A DNA stretch of 64,000 nt. Origin: Xylaria sp. FL1777. Its lineage: Eukaryota; Ascomycota; Sordariomycetes; Xylariales; Xylariaceae. Below are positions 54,201 to 64,000 of the stretch, in pieces (the stretch's first letter is position 1; each line of letters starts with the position of its first letter). The stretch is taken from the NCBI GenBank assembly GCA_022578965.1, contig MU400666.1, positions 1 to 64,000 on the forward strand, given 5' to 3'. The notes under the pieces were generated by a model. It was not told the DNA's origin. It saw only the letters and a list, made by a program, of their open reading frames with translations, and ran no database searches. The position numbers were made by a program, and so were the translations under genes.

Positions 54201-54908
54201 AAGGTAGTGCTGGTCTTCCAAACACTCGTCCAGCGCGTCCACAATAAGGTACGTGGTTTGCCCGAGTCTCTCCGTTTCCTCAATTAGGCGGTTGAAAATT
54301 CTGCAGAGAGCAGCCCATCCATTCAGGTCCTTAAACGTCTCCCCACTCGCTAGGTCTATTTCTTCTCGAACAATTCCAAGCAACGAACGCTGCTGGGATA
54401 ACAGCGAAAATATGAGTCCCCGCAGAACGTAGGTCGCTTTACGAAGTTGCTTATTCGTGGCCTGGCAGAAGTAGTAGACAATATTCCGGCTGCTCTTGCC
54501 CTCTTTGTTCAACTCGTCGATGATCCCACAAAGCAACATTGTCTTGCCCTTTCCTGGGTCACCTTTAATCCATAGGAGCTGACTTTCTTCGCCATCACGC
54601 CATCTCTGGAAATCTTTATGACTGAGGATCCATTTATACGAGTCCTGAAGCAAGCCGCCTTTTTGCTGCTCAATGCGTGTCTTATCGTCTCGAGGGTCGG
54701 TTAAGCGAACCTTTTGGAGAGTGTCGGTGTCGATGTCGATGTCTCTGAGTCCTGCAACTTCAAAGCTGTTAGATATGGGAGGAGATGGGCTTGAAATCAA
54801 TATACCAATGTTGACATCGCGGCCGACGTTAATTGAACCGGTGTTCTGAATGCCTTGGCCATGAAATTCGGTCCCGTCATGCGGGCGGGCAGTGATATGC
54901 CCACTCAT
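51261..54908 (-). CDS. NOD-like receptor: N-terminal amyloid-type motif, NACHT, WD40 repeats
   Basis: A fungal STAND/NLR immune-type receptor, single exon, 1215 residues. The frame is open to a TTG at 54974, but the first ATG is 54908. Residues 12-35 hold a short motif, GQGIQNTGSINVGRD, right at the N-terminus, where NLRs of this kind carry the signalling module. The NACHT follows: Walker A GDPGKGKT at about 116-123, Walker B LIVDALDE at about 221-228. A linker with the phrase PLQVYSSALVFSPTHSVVRKL is typical of HET-E/NWD-type proteins. WD40 repeats run from about residue 635 to the end; the first two are canonical (SPDGRYVASGSWDCTARIWD), later ones degenerate. On ligand sensing the NACHT would oligomerise and template the motif into an amyloid that recruits a partner with the same motif. 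The partner candidate is the divergent PNP gene. The ATPase motifs are intact. Confidence 0.93.
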   Translation of the reverse strand: MSGHITARPHDGTEFHGQGIQNTGSINVGRDVNIGILISSPSPPISNSFEVAGLRDIDIDTDTLQKVRLTDPRDDKTRIEQQKGGLLQDSYKWILSHKDFQRWRDGEESQLLWIKGDPGKGKTMLLCGIIDELNKEGKSSRNIVYYFCQATNKQLRKATYVLRGLIFSLLSQQRSLLGIVREEIDLASGETFKDLNGWAALCRIFNRLIEETERLGQTTYLIVDALDECLEDQHYLLRWIVDLSLTRVKVLVSSRNWHSVENGLSIAKQRVLLQLELNADSISAAVDRYIEYKTVQLAASKHLDAESEIAVQKHLKSNSNNTFLWVALVCQNLGHNDTVSWKVDDMLQEFPPGLDELYERMAGQFLSSEHAELCRQILVIQALAYRPLNLTELLPLVESPEIFPKVTKWLPEVVKLCGSFLTIRDDTLYFVHQSAKDYLIQHLSNSIFRRGILAGHRTMAVQSIQALDQTLQENMYQLPSPEFFRDGIDVPNPDPLNGIRYACVYWADHLEDSRPTEKQDLEDDGLVHRFLEQHLLHWFEALSLLKSLGSGIEALTKVSTLLREIGKGEQGLHKLIYDAQRFLRQHKIGIETAPLQVYSSALVFSPTHSVVRKLYLKKPDWLLISPTRGSSWGACLQTLEGHVQTVESIVFSPDGRYVASGSWDCTARIWDVATGGCLNILKGHRDGIDSMAVSPNGEYIASSSSDCTIRIWNAKTGLCLQTLGDSDKHSSWLVAFLDNESIISINNYVKVCAWNIATGQCLETVQTGHSIDNIGGFSKKLHGLCLSRNGRRAAWVSPRKGGILEVVDTVSGQYHKTPWYQDVTKVDPWNYDSYALVALSFDGEYVVATTVFSSYSFTAPVVVWNITTSTCIKTLKHTFPEAPLTLSLSPDGRYLAVASWDHAVEWGIATGEEVTVTQELKDNKKVLEYSPESSLLVSGSLNDLKVWDITAIRKHKFSGNPLLDSGHLYTPERVALSPDGKLFVFPVSDFIFQIWDTMKNKRMSIIKMKSDPSAMAFSPDNKHLLTCSTGRNGEYESGITLFGAVTGRRLWGMRTDTWSQDCRTVDFSADGRQLVSGFLWSVYDCRKFCHVIRIQDVVTGMCRSTIPVFHHYDDEHSMDSVALSPEGTKVAAILSHKIRERTVKLHIWDVTTGSRVSTVPLEDGSVRHGLVFSPNSRYLACRGFSGVVDILDSVTGTRLKSLSRFNYDFQDAAVK
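54799..54873 (-). other. N-terminal G-x-G-x-Q-N-T-G (sigma-like) motif of the receptor
   Basis: Codons for residues 12-36 of the receptor. The core (F)xGQGIQNTGSINVGRDVN matches the end of the PNP protein across the divergent promoter. Gly/Gln/Asn-rich repeats of this type are known as amyloid signalling motifs (the sigma family) in fungal NLR clusters; assignment to that family is by pattern. Confidence 0.75.
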
Positions 54909-55747
54909 TGAACAGACAATCGCGAGGGTTGTTCCGCGTTCTACAAGAAGTTCGATAGAATTTCCAAAAATCAATGATTTTCATCAAAAGACGTAACGCA
55001 ACAGAGTATAGTGTACCACTAGCTAGAATACACTATTTCTATTATTGTATCCCTTGCCGGTGGCGCAACGCAGCGGTCGGTCCTGGAGTTTCGTGACAAC
55101 CGCAAAACCCGTTACAAAATAAGATGATCAAAACTAGCAAGCCGTGTCATGATATGGGTAATGGCGTGATTTTAAATTTCTTAGCTCTCGAGATAATAGG
55201 ATTGTCAGTGGGAGAATGAGATGTATGGAGTTTTGTTATCTCGGTCCCGGTCGTCAGTTAAGAATGCTACCTACCCCTCTTCATAAGCTGAAACGAGGAT
55301 ATTTATTGGCTGATACTAGGTGAGTGATTGGGTTCCATGTGGCGTCTACGAAATGTGACGAGTAAACGACGCCGTTAATCCATCAACGGAATTAACAGTC
55401 TATATGGCGCGCCGCTTCGTAGGAAATACCAATAACAGTCACCTTAAGTACCTGATTATCATGATGATCACCCAGACTTTACCCCGGATATTGCCGATAC
55501 TTATTGATCTTGTCTCAAGAACGAGATGTGCAGAATAAACCTTAGATGAGCTTCGCCACTCCTTGCTGACATGCATAAGAAGGCTATCAACGAGGCGTCG
55601 CCTGTGAGGTTGCAGGCGGCAGCGATAAACACTATCGCACTTGTGCATTTTCACAATCTCGCATATTAAATGGCGGCTTACCCTGGAGCAACAATTCGCT
55701 CATAGTTTAATTGACTTGCCGGGTTATACAACACGTACTACGTAGCC
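54909..55747. promoter_or_regulatory. Shared divergent region of the receptor and PNP genes
   Basis: About 840 bp between the two divergent start codons, with no supported gene inside. Co-regulation of the two genes is plausible from the layout. The frame at 55439-55654 on the minus strand lacks support. Confidence 0.5.
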
Positions 55748-56821
55748 ATGGCGACCTCGACCTTAAAGACTCGCAATGATTATACCGTCGCCATATTATG
55801 CGCCCTAGACTTGGAAAGGAACGTTGTCCGCCGTATGCTAGATGAGGAGCATCGCCGCTTGCAGACTGAACCGGGTGACTCCAATAGTTACACGCTCGGC
55901 GAGCTACAGGGTCACAATGTGGTCCTGACCTGTCTACCAAGCCAGCAGGGCAAAGGTGCGGCTGCAATTGTTGCTGCAAACATGTCGCGTTCGTTCCCTT
56001 CGATCAAGTGGCGGCTATTCGTAGGAATTGGCGGCGGTGTCCCCAGCGACAAGCATGACATTCGTCTGGGTGATGTGGTCATCAGCATGCCCGAAGGTGA
56101 ACACGGAGGCGTCGTCCAGTATGATCTAGGGAGGGACACAAATTCAGGATTCGAATTGAAGGGTTTTCTGTGGCCAATACCTGCCGTTCTAAGGAACGCC
56201 GCCCAAGACATGTGATCTGACCACCTAGGCCGAGACAACAGGATCGAAGAGTACATGGAGACCATGTTCAAGAAATGGCCGCGTATGTCTTCATACAAAG
56301 AGCCACTGGAACCCGACGTCCTCTTTCCCGAGGATTTCCAGCATCCGCCCGGCGCCGCAACCTGCACTGGCAACTGTGATCCTTCTCAGGCCGTCGCCCG
56401 ACCAGCGCGTGAGTTCAAGGGCCCCGCGATCCACTACGGGTTGATCGCCTCAGGTGACAGCGTCATCAAAAGCTCCGTGAGGAGGGGTGACATTGCTCGT
56501 TCCTTCAACTGTGACGTGCTCTGCTTCGAGATGGAAGCGGCCGGGTTGATGACTGAGTATCCGTCAATCGTGATCCGCGGTATTTCCGACTACGCAGACT
56601 CTCACAAGAACAAGGACTGGCAACCTTATGCGGCTGCCACGGCGGCCGCCTGTGCAAAAGAGCTTTTGTCCAACGTCAACCCCGAGTCGGTGCCCGAGCC
56701 GACGGCCGCACCGGCTGTCCTACCGATATATGGGGGACCAGCGAGTAATGTCTTTACTGGTCAGGGTGTGCAAAACACAGGAAGTCTGAATATTGGGAGG
56801 GATTTCAATGCCAATAGGTAG
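55748..56821 (+). pseudogene. PNP_UDP-domain protein with C-terminal amyloid-type motif, interrupted by one TGA
   Basis: A purine/uridine phosphorylase-superfamily domain of the type used as an effector in fungal NLR systems. The frame runs unbroken from ATG to TAG (358 codons) except for one TGA at 56213-56215, codon 156. Before it come DYTVAILCALDLERNVVRRM, VGIGGGVPSDKHDIRLGDVV and EHGGVVQYDLGR, the standard fungal PNP_UDP signatures. After it, in the same frame, come KGPAIHYGLIASGDSVIK and FEMEAAGLM...IRGISDYADSHK, so the domain is complete apart from the stop. The last 24 residues hold VFTGQGVQNTGSLNIGRD, the same motif as the receptor's N-terminus. No intron can remove the stop: the GT..AG around it spans 17 nt. 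A nonsense mutation, readthrough or sequence error are the options. If the stop is real, the product loses half its domain and the motif. Confidence 0.85.
56750..56818 (+). other. C-terminal copy of the shared motif
   Basis: Codons for the last 23 residues of the PNP frame, with GQGVQNTGSLNIGRDFN. Fourteen of nineteen aligned core residues equal those in the receptor, yet eleven of those fourteen codons differ silently. Confidence 0.8.
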
Positions 56822-57596
56822 AGACAATTGTTGAAATAGATTAGATAGTAGTATGAGGTTGAGCTACATCCTATAAATAAAGGTATTCACGATACATGAG
56901 GTGGAACCTTTAATACAGCTTGGTGAGGTGGGCGGCCAACGTACAACAGGGCGATGACCATATCGAAGCCCAATGTGCCTTTGACTATAAGAGTGGCAAG
57001 TAGTGGCCAAGGCAATACAATAACTACGTTACGGATTTATTCTACCATCTAACTGAAGTGAGTGATAAGGATATTTACGCTCTCCTAATAGATGAAAAGG
57101 GCGAGAGACCACTTCATCAAAGTCAACGTGAATACCAGGAGAGAGCGCTGGCATATTCTACCTTAACTTAAATGTTAGCGTTTCTTTTAGAGCAGACTGT
57201 TCCAATTCGAGTATTCGAATGTTGAGAATATTTCTGCTTGTCTCTTCAGTCAATATATTCATTACCTTCCCAAGTCCGCAGGATGCAGCTGTGGGTACGG
57301 GAATGATTTCTAGGACACGGTGAATACAATGGAAGTTGGAATGGGGAGCCGCTGCAACAATTCAATAGGCGCTTTGATAGAAGTGTTTAACCTTTTCACT
57401 TTCAAAACAATTCCAAAAGGAGACTATAGAAACAATAGGCATGTTCTTAGACAAAGGCGGTCTGCTGCCGCTTAGTAGAAGTATAGATAAGTACATACTT
57501 CTTACCGCCAAATCCTTATTTCGAGGATCAAAATGAGAAGGTACACACTTTCACCCCCGAATTAAGCCATTTTCTACTCATTTATTATTTGACTTT
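56822..57596. other. Intergenic, nothing recognised
   Basis: Ordinary composition grading to AT-rich. No coding or RNA signal seen. Confidence 0.5.
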
Positions 57597-58007
57597 ATGG
57601 ATTTTATACCGGACGCCATGGCTTTATTTTCTCGATTTAAAAATAGGAAGGCCAGGAACAGAGACAAGCAATCCCGCCAGAAGACAAATGATTTTTCAGG
57701 TCAGCCAGAAAGTCATTCCCGTAGTGAAGATGATTCCTATACTGAAAGCGTGCAGACTAAACCAAAGTTCGGTTTCCAGATTGCACCAGAGTCCGGAATA
57801 TTTCTCTCTGGACACCATCGATACTTAACAGCATTTCGGCATATGAACTGTGCGAAGTGCAGCACCGTCGACACACCGTTGCCTAGGGACTGTTCCGGTT
57901 CTACCTTTATAGAGATCATGCCTTGGTCCGAAACACTGAGCGATTATGGATCATCTAGATCCTTAGCTCCCTGGAGTTATAAATTGCCATTCTGGGCAAT
58001 ATTTTAG
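57597..58007 (+). CDS. Hypothetical protein, possibly a truncated gene at the AT-rich boundary
   Basis: A single open frame of 136 residues. The N-terminus is basic (SRFKNRKARNRDKQSRQK), then a Ser/Asp-rich low-complexity part, then a segment with YLTAFRHMNCAKC. I do not recognise it. The frame closes within 70 bp of the tandem array that marks the start of the AT-rich block, so it may be the surviving 5' part of a longer gene whose remainder has decayed, or a gene with downstream exons no longer readable. It is also possible that it is not coding. Confidence 0.35.
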   Translation: MDFIPDAMALFSRFKNRKARNRDKQSRQKTNDFSGQPESHSRSEDDSYTESVQTKPKFGFQIAPESGIFLSGHHRYLTAFRHMNCAKCSTVDTPLPRDCSGSTFIEIMPWSETLSDYGSSRSLAPWSYKLPFWAIF

Positions 58008-58077
58008 CTCTAGAAACATTGTTTTAAGAGTTGTTTCAAAAGCTGTTTTAGAAGTTAACACGCAGCTATATATTAAG

Positions 58078-58221
58078 ACTGCTTAAAACTAAAACTGCTT
58101 AAAACTAAAACTGCTTAAAACTAAAACTGCTTAAAACTAAAACTGCTTAAAACTAAGACTGCTTAAAACTAAAACTGCTTAAAATTAAAACTGCTTAAAA
58201 CTAAAACTGCTTAAAGTTAAA
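58078..58221 (+). repeat. Nine-unit 16-bp tandem array
   Basis: Nine head-to-tail copies of a 16-bp unit, consensus ACTGCTTAAAACTAAA, with single substitutions in units six, seven and nine. It sits exactly at the change from ordinary sequence to the extremely AT-rich block. Confidence 0.95.
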
Positions 58222-61200
58222 ACAAAATAAAAGTTAATAATACTAAATAAACTTATTAAAGATTATTTAAAGAATGCTGCTTAGTATATAACTTTTTTAG
58301 TTTAATATAAAGCGTATTTTTAAACTAAAACTAGTGCTAAAAAACAGTTTTATATTATTAAATATAGCAGTTAAAAAACTTTAAACAAATAATAAATAAA
58401 ACTATTTGCTTTATTTATACTTGTTAAACTAATATATTAAGTAGTTTTAAATAAAAAAACTAGTAATGTTTTATTATATTTAATAATTATATAAACTTAG
58501 CGTTTTTTATTTAGTGCAGTTTTTTTTTTTATTTTGTTAGTACATTTAAAGAAAACTTATATTTAATATTTTTTAATAATTTTATTTTAATTATTAATTT
58601 TTTATTTTTTTATTTTTTTATTAAAACTAAATTATAAATTATTAAAATAGTTTTAAAAATTCTGCATAAATTAAACTTATAAATTTTAATAACTTATAAT
58701 ACTTTTTATTTATAAATAATACTTTTTTTGCAGTATTTATAAACTTTAATAGCTTAAAGCACTTTTTTTTTTTTATAAATTATATTTTTTTATTTATATT
58801 TATTAGTTAATAAAAAAGCAATAATTTAATTAATAATTTAAATAAAGTTATAAAAGCTATATATTTAGTAGTTTTTAAATTAAACGTATATTAAAGTATA
58901 TTAGCTTTTTTAAAAATAAACTATAGCTAAACAAAGTTTATTATAAAGCTATACAAAAATATAATTATATTTTAAAACAAAAAAATAGTTTATATTATTT
59001 ATATAAATATATAGCTTTAGCTATTAAGCATAAAAGTAATATTTGTTTTTAAATAAAACGTTAAATATATTTTTTTTTTAAGTTATAAAAAAATTGTTTA
59101 TAAAAACTAAAAAATGCTATAAAGTGCTTAAAAGCTACGTAATAATAAGTTTTTAGCACTAAAATACTAGCTAAAATTAAATTGCTTTTAATTTTAATAA
59201 AAATAAAATAAATTTATAAATAATATTTATAGCTATTTAATAATAAACCTATTAAAAATTAAAAATAATTATATAATTTATAGTGCTTATATAAGCTTGC
59301 TACTTTTATAAGCGCTAAAGCTTTTATATGTTTTAATTAAAGCGTTATATATATTAGCTAATTTTTAAAATAAGGTTTTTAATTATTAAATTAAGTATTA
59401 TTTAAAAGCTAATGTTATACTTATTAAAAACTTTTTAAATTAAGCTAAAAAAAACTAGTTTTTAGTAGTTTTATTGCTTATAGCAGTACTATTATAAATA
59501 AACTTTATTAAAAAATAAAAGTAATAATAATAGTTATATAATGTTTTAATAAATGTTATGTTTTTTTAATATATTATAAGTAGTATATTTAGCTATAAAA
59601 AATAGTTAATATTATAATTAAAGCTAAACGTATTTAAATTAAAGAACTTTTTATAAAGTAAATAAATACTAAAAATATTATTTGCTATAAACTATAAAAT
59701 ATGCAGTATTAAAAACAATTAATTATTAAGCATAAAAAAAAACAGATTAAAAAACTATTAATAGTAAACTAACTAGCTATTAAGCAATTAATTAAGATTT
59801 TTTATTATACTAAAAATATAATAGTTTGTTTTATATTATTTATAATTAGTTGTTTTTAGTTATAATATAACTAAAAAGCAATTTTTTTTGCTTTATATAA
59901 TTTTAAATTTGTTTAATAACTAGGTTTTTTGCTTGTTTTTTTTTATATGCTATGTTTTGCTTTAAAAAATAAAATATAAGTAAGAAAACTTTTTTATTTT
60001 TGCTTAAGATATTTTATAAAAAGCAAATAAAAAGTGCAATAAGTATGCTAAATAATATAGCTTAAATAAGCTTAATTTAAATAATATAAAGCTGTTTATT
60101 GTTATAATGCATAATTTTAAAAAAAAACATAAAAAGGTTAACTATATATTTAAGCTAAACGTAAATGCTATTATTTAAAATAGCTTTAAGCTTTTTTATG
60201 TTTTATTTATAGTATATTTATTATATATAGCACTTTATAAAAAGCATAATTATAAAATTATAATATTATTTAGCTTAAAAAAGTATTTTAGTTAAAAAAG
60301 CTTTAATTTAGTTTATAATTTTAATTATACTTAATATATATTAGCATTTAAGTTAGCTTTTATAAATAATATTTGTTGCAACTTTTATGTTAAAGTAAAG
60401 TAAAGTAGCTAAATAAGCTAACTAAGCTAATTAAAGTAAGTTTAAGCTAAGTTATATAGTAGAAATAAGAGTATAAATATTGCGCTAAATTTTAAAGTAT
60501 AGATTTAATTATTACGCTTAACATTATGGAAATTAGCTATAGTTGCTTTATTTGTATTATTAGATAGCTTTTTAATTAATCGTTTAATTTCTTAATTTAT
60601 ATATAGCCTAATTGCTTAAATACGTAAGTTATAACTTATGTTTTTGCAATTAAAGTATTATAGTAAATTTTGTGCGATTATACTACTTTATTTTATTAGT
60701 GTTTTTAATAAAGCTAATTTTTTACTTACTACAAATAATATTATAAAACTAACAAATAAGCAATTTATTATTATTAACTTATATGTTTAATTTATTTATT
60801 TATTAATTGCTATAATTTTTATAAGTAAAACATAATATATTATACTTAGTTATTTTAGCTAATAATAAATAAAGCTTGCTTAACATAAATAGTTTAGTTA
60901 TAATTAGCACAAACGTTTAAGCTAATAGCTTTTAATTAATAAAGCTTAAAACAAACGTATAAAAATGTTAAACTATTTTTTTTAATCTAGCTTGCAAAGC
61001 GTTTTTATTTTTTCTAGCAAAACAACAATTAAGTATTAAAATGTTAATATAATTTTTAAAATAGCATAGCTAGAAAACTGTTCGTTAAAAACCTTTAAAG
61101 AGCTAAAAAAAAGAAATTTTCGCTAAAAAGCTAGTGCTTTATAAAAAAAAAAGCATGATTGCTTTTGTATAAATAAAAAAAAACAAAAAATAAGCTTAAA

Positions 61201-64000
61201 AAAAAGTAAAAATTGCTAAAACTTCTAAAAAGCTATAATGCAAACAGAACTAATGCTTATTTATACTAAATAAGTTTAGGTTTATATATTAATATATAAA
61301 ACTATTAATAATTAAAAATATACTTTGTTTTTTAAATTAATATAGTTTTTTATTAAGAAATAAAAAGTAAGATTTTTTAAATGTAAGCTAGCTATTGCTT
61401 AAAAACTTTGCGCAAAACGCAGCTATTGCTTTTTTATAGCACTTATTATTAAATAAAAAAGCTTTAAAAAAAAGAAAAAAGCATGCTACTTTTACAAGTA
61501 AAAAGCTATAAAAAAATAAAGCCTGCTTAATAAAACTTATATAAAGCAAAACAAGCTAAATTAAAAAACAAAAAAACTAAACGTTATAAAGCATACAAAA
61601 AAATAAAAGCGCACAAAAAACAAAGATATAAAAGCATTTAAAGAAAAACTTAAAAAGCTATAAAAAATAAGCTAGCAGTTTTTATAAATGCAAACAAAAA
61701 AAATTGTTAAGTTTTCTAAAAAAGAAGTTTAAAAAAACAGCACAAAAAAACCTAAATATATAAAATACTTAAAAATCTTAAGCATTTTATATTTTTTTTT
61801 TTTTTTAAACTTATACTTTTACCTAGTTTACCTTTATTATTTTTTTTAGCTTATTTTTTTTATTACTTTTATATAAACTTTACTTCGATTTATTATATAG
61901 CTTAAAAGTTTAAAAACTATAGCTTAATTAAGTAATTTAGCTATAAAAAATCGTTAGATCTTTTTATATTAATATATAAAAAACACTAAAACTACTTATA
62001 AATAAAGAAAATAAAAATAATTAGCTTATTATTTTTAAAAAGTATTAAAGTAACTTTATTTAGCTTAAGCTATTTTAATAATAAGCATAATGCTAAAATC
62101 AAGCTATTATTTATGCTTTTTAACTTAAAACTAAACTAATATTTGCTATTTAACAAGTTAAAAATAAGCAAATAGCTAAATAATTTAAATGCTTTTTTTT
62201 GCGCAAAGCGCTTTAAAAACATTAATAAAATTAAACAAGTTCTTATTTATTATAATACTTTTTAAACAAAAAAAATAGTAAAAATAATATTAAAAAATTG
62301 TTTATTTTAAACAAAAGCTTATAAACTGCTTAAACAAAAGTTTAAGCTTTAAAACTTTAAGCAAAATAAGTTTACTATTGCTATATTGCAAAATTTTAAA
62401 GCTTGCTTAAAAGCTATATATTTTATTAATTTTAAAACTTACTTCTTTTAGCATTAAATATATGCTAAAAATATTAAAAAACAAAAAAATTATTATTTTA
62501 ATTTTTAATTTACTTAAGGTTTGCTTAAAAAGCTAAATTAAAATACTATTAATAAAATAATAAAGTTTTTTAAAAAGTTATATAATAACTTAAACAAAAT
62601 GTTTTATAAAAACCTTTATAAAACATTAAACAACTAAATTAATAAAAAGTTTAAGCTAAATTTTTATTTTAAAAAAACAAAAAAAATATATAAAGCATAA
62701 AAAAAAGTTAATTATTTATATAATTATAATTTTAATAAGCTTTTATATACTGCTATTAATGCTGCTAAGCTAGCTATTAATATAATTATATTAACTATTA
62801 AAACAATTATTATTAAAAAGCAACAAATAAAATTAGCTTAATACTTTGCTTATAACTAAAACATAAATAATATTACTAAGCAAATATAGCAGTTAAAGTT
62901 AAAACAAAAAAACATAGCAATTATAAAAAAAAAACTAAAAAAAATGTTAAAAAAACTGCAAAATTAATATGTTTAACTAATTAATTAAGAACTATAAACA
63001 CTATAATATTATAAAATTAACATAAACTTATTAAAAAAGCAAATATTTAGCATTAATGCTATAACTTTTAAATATTTATAAAAAAGTAAATATAACTTTA
63101 AAAAACAAAAACAAAAAAAACAATTATTTAATTTTTTATAATAAATAAGGTTAAATAATTTTTATTTAATAAAAAGAACTATTTATTAAAAATATAACAT
63201 AAACAATTATTATGTTTATAAATATAGTTTTGCTTATAAATTAAAAAAGAAAAACATTATATATTAAAACTTTAAATAGTGTTTAAAAAAGCTAAAATCT
63301 TTTGCAAGCTTTAAATGCATAAAGGTTTTTTTTAAAATTATAAAAATTAGCAAAAATAAAAAAGAAATTTTTAATGCTACAATAAAATAAATATATAACT
63401 TTGTTTTAAGCAATAATAAACTATTTAAGCAAAAGGCTTATTATTAACTGCAAAAAAAAAACTTTATTTTAAATAATAAAGATTTAAATACTAAAATAAA
63501 AAGCAAACAAAAGGGTTAAAAAAAAAAAAAACTTTATTAGTTAAATAATAAATAGCTAAACTAATTTTTAAATAAAAAGTTTAATAATTAAACTAGTATG
63601 CTTTATAAAATAAAACTAATAAAAGCTTATAATATTAAAAAAAATAACTTAATAAATAGTAAGCTAAATAATAGCTTTATTATAACTAATTAAAACTTTA
63701 TATAAAGTACTTTTTATAACGTAAATAGCACTAAAGTTTTATAAAGCTATATATTAAGTAAAAAAATCAATATAAATATATTTTAAGCTAATTGTTATAA
63801 GCTTTTAACTAAAAAAGCTACTTTTTACTAAACAAAAAGTAAAAAAAAACTTAAAAAACAAAAAAAAAAGCTTTTTATAAGTTAAACAATTAAAAAAATT
63901 TATTTAAATAATAATAAGTCTTTTACTTAGCTTAATACTAAAAATATATAAATAAATAATAATTTTTACAAGCAAAATATTTTACTAAAACTAAAGAACT
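58222..64000. other. Gene-free, extremely AT-rich block
   Basis: Nearly 6 kb (to the window end) of A/T with sparse G and C, frequent stops in all frames, no gene, no tRNA and no recognisable transposon protein. Residual C and G sit mostly in GCT/AGC words. In 59101-59460 I counted 27 C, none preceded by T, and 28 G, none followed by A. The block is most like the RIP-degraded AT isochores of ascomycetes, though the dinucleotide bias is not the textbook one. Confidence 0.85.

Noticed and set aside
54909..54974. Upstream 22 codons of the receptor frame as part of the protein
   Set aside because: The extension begins with TTG, not ATG, and the shared motif lies directly after the first real ATG at 54908.
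56211..56231. Intron removing the PNP stop codon
   Set aside because: The only GT..AG pair around the TGA spans 17 nt, far too short to splice and not a multiple of three; sequence on both sides is conserved and contiguous.
58222..64000. AT-rich block as inserted mitochondrial DNA
   Set aside because: No mitochondrial protein, rRNA or tRNA gene is recognisable, and frames are closed throughout; a degraded nuclear isochore is simpler.

Overview
The window reads as nuclear DNA of a filamentous ascomycete (Pezizomycotina). Its genes are split by many short GT-AG introns with CTAAC-like branch sites. It encodes plant-wall and lactose enzymes, a Zn2Cys6 regulator, a fungal NACHT-WD40 receptor and a GH47 mannosidase, and it ends in a very AT-rich block. 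A Sordariomycete is my guess; the sequence does not prove it. I joined exons by hand. Except for the transporter's last junction, every multi-exon model given here closes as an intact frame.

Layout. 1-110 is a C-rich contig-end tract. 1.7-5.7 kb holds two secreted-protein genes, a PL1 pectate lyase and a PhiA/IgE-binding-like small protein. 6-13 kb is a lactose module: a GH2 beta-galactosidase and an MFS sugar permease, divergent from a 1.2 kb promoter with CreA-like sites. 13.6-17.1 kb has the Hsp90 co-chaperone Aha1 and an Old Yellow Enzyme-type oxidoreductase. 17-22 kb is gene-poor apart from one tRNA-Gly(GCC). 22-33 kb carries a 1198-residue proline-rich/coiled-coil protein, a Zn2Cys6 factor, a secreted DUF6055-like HEWGH protein, an NmrA-like protein and a spliced 42-residue membrane microprotein. 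35-45 kb has a GH47 alpha-1,2-mannosidase, a single-pass Ser/Thr-rich membrane protein and a ten-exon SNF2-RING ATPase.

47-57 kb is the most interesting part. An 11-exon gene encodes an unrecognised 826-residue protein with a zincin signature (HELMH). Next comes a NACHT-WD40 NOD-like receptor on the minus strand. Divergent from it is a purine/uridine phosphorylase (PNP_UDP) gene on the plus strand. The receptor's extreme N-terminus and the PNP protein's extreme C-terminus carry the same roughly 20-residue motif (GQGxQNTGSxNxGRDxN). This is the layout of fungal amyloid-signalling receptor/effector pairs. Most of the conserved codons differ silently, so the motif is kept at protein level. The PNP frame is interrupted by one in-frame TGA while the receptor is intact.

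57.6-58 kb holds a short hypothetical gene abutting a nine-unit 16-bp tandem array. From there to the end is about 6 kb of gene-free, extremely AT-rich DNA in which C is almost never preceded by T.
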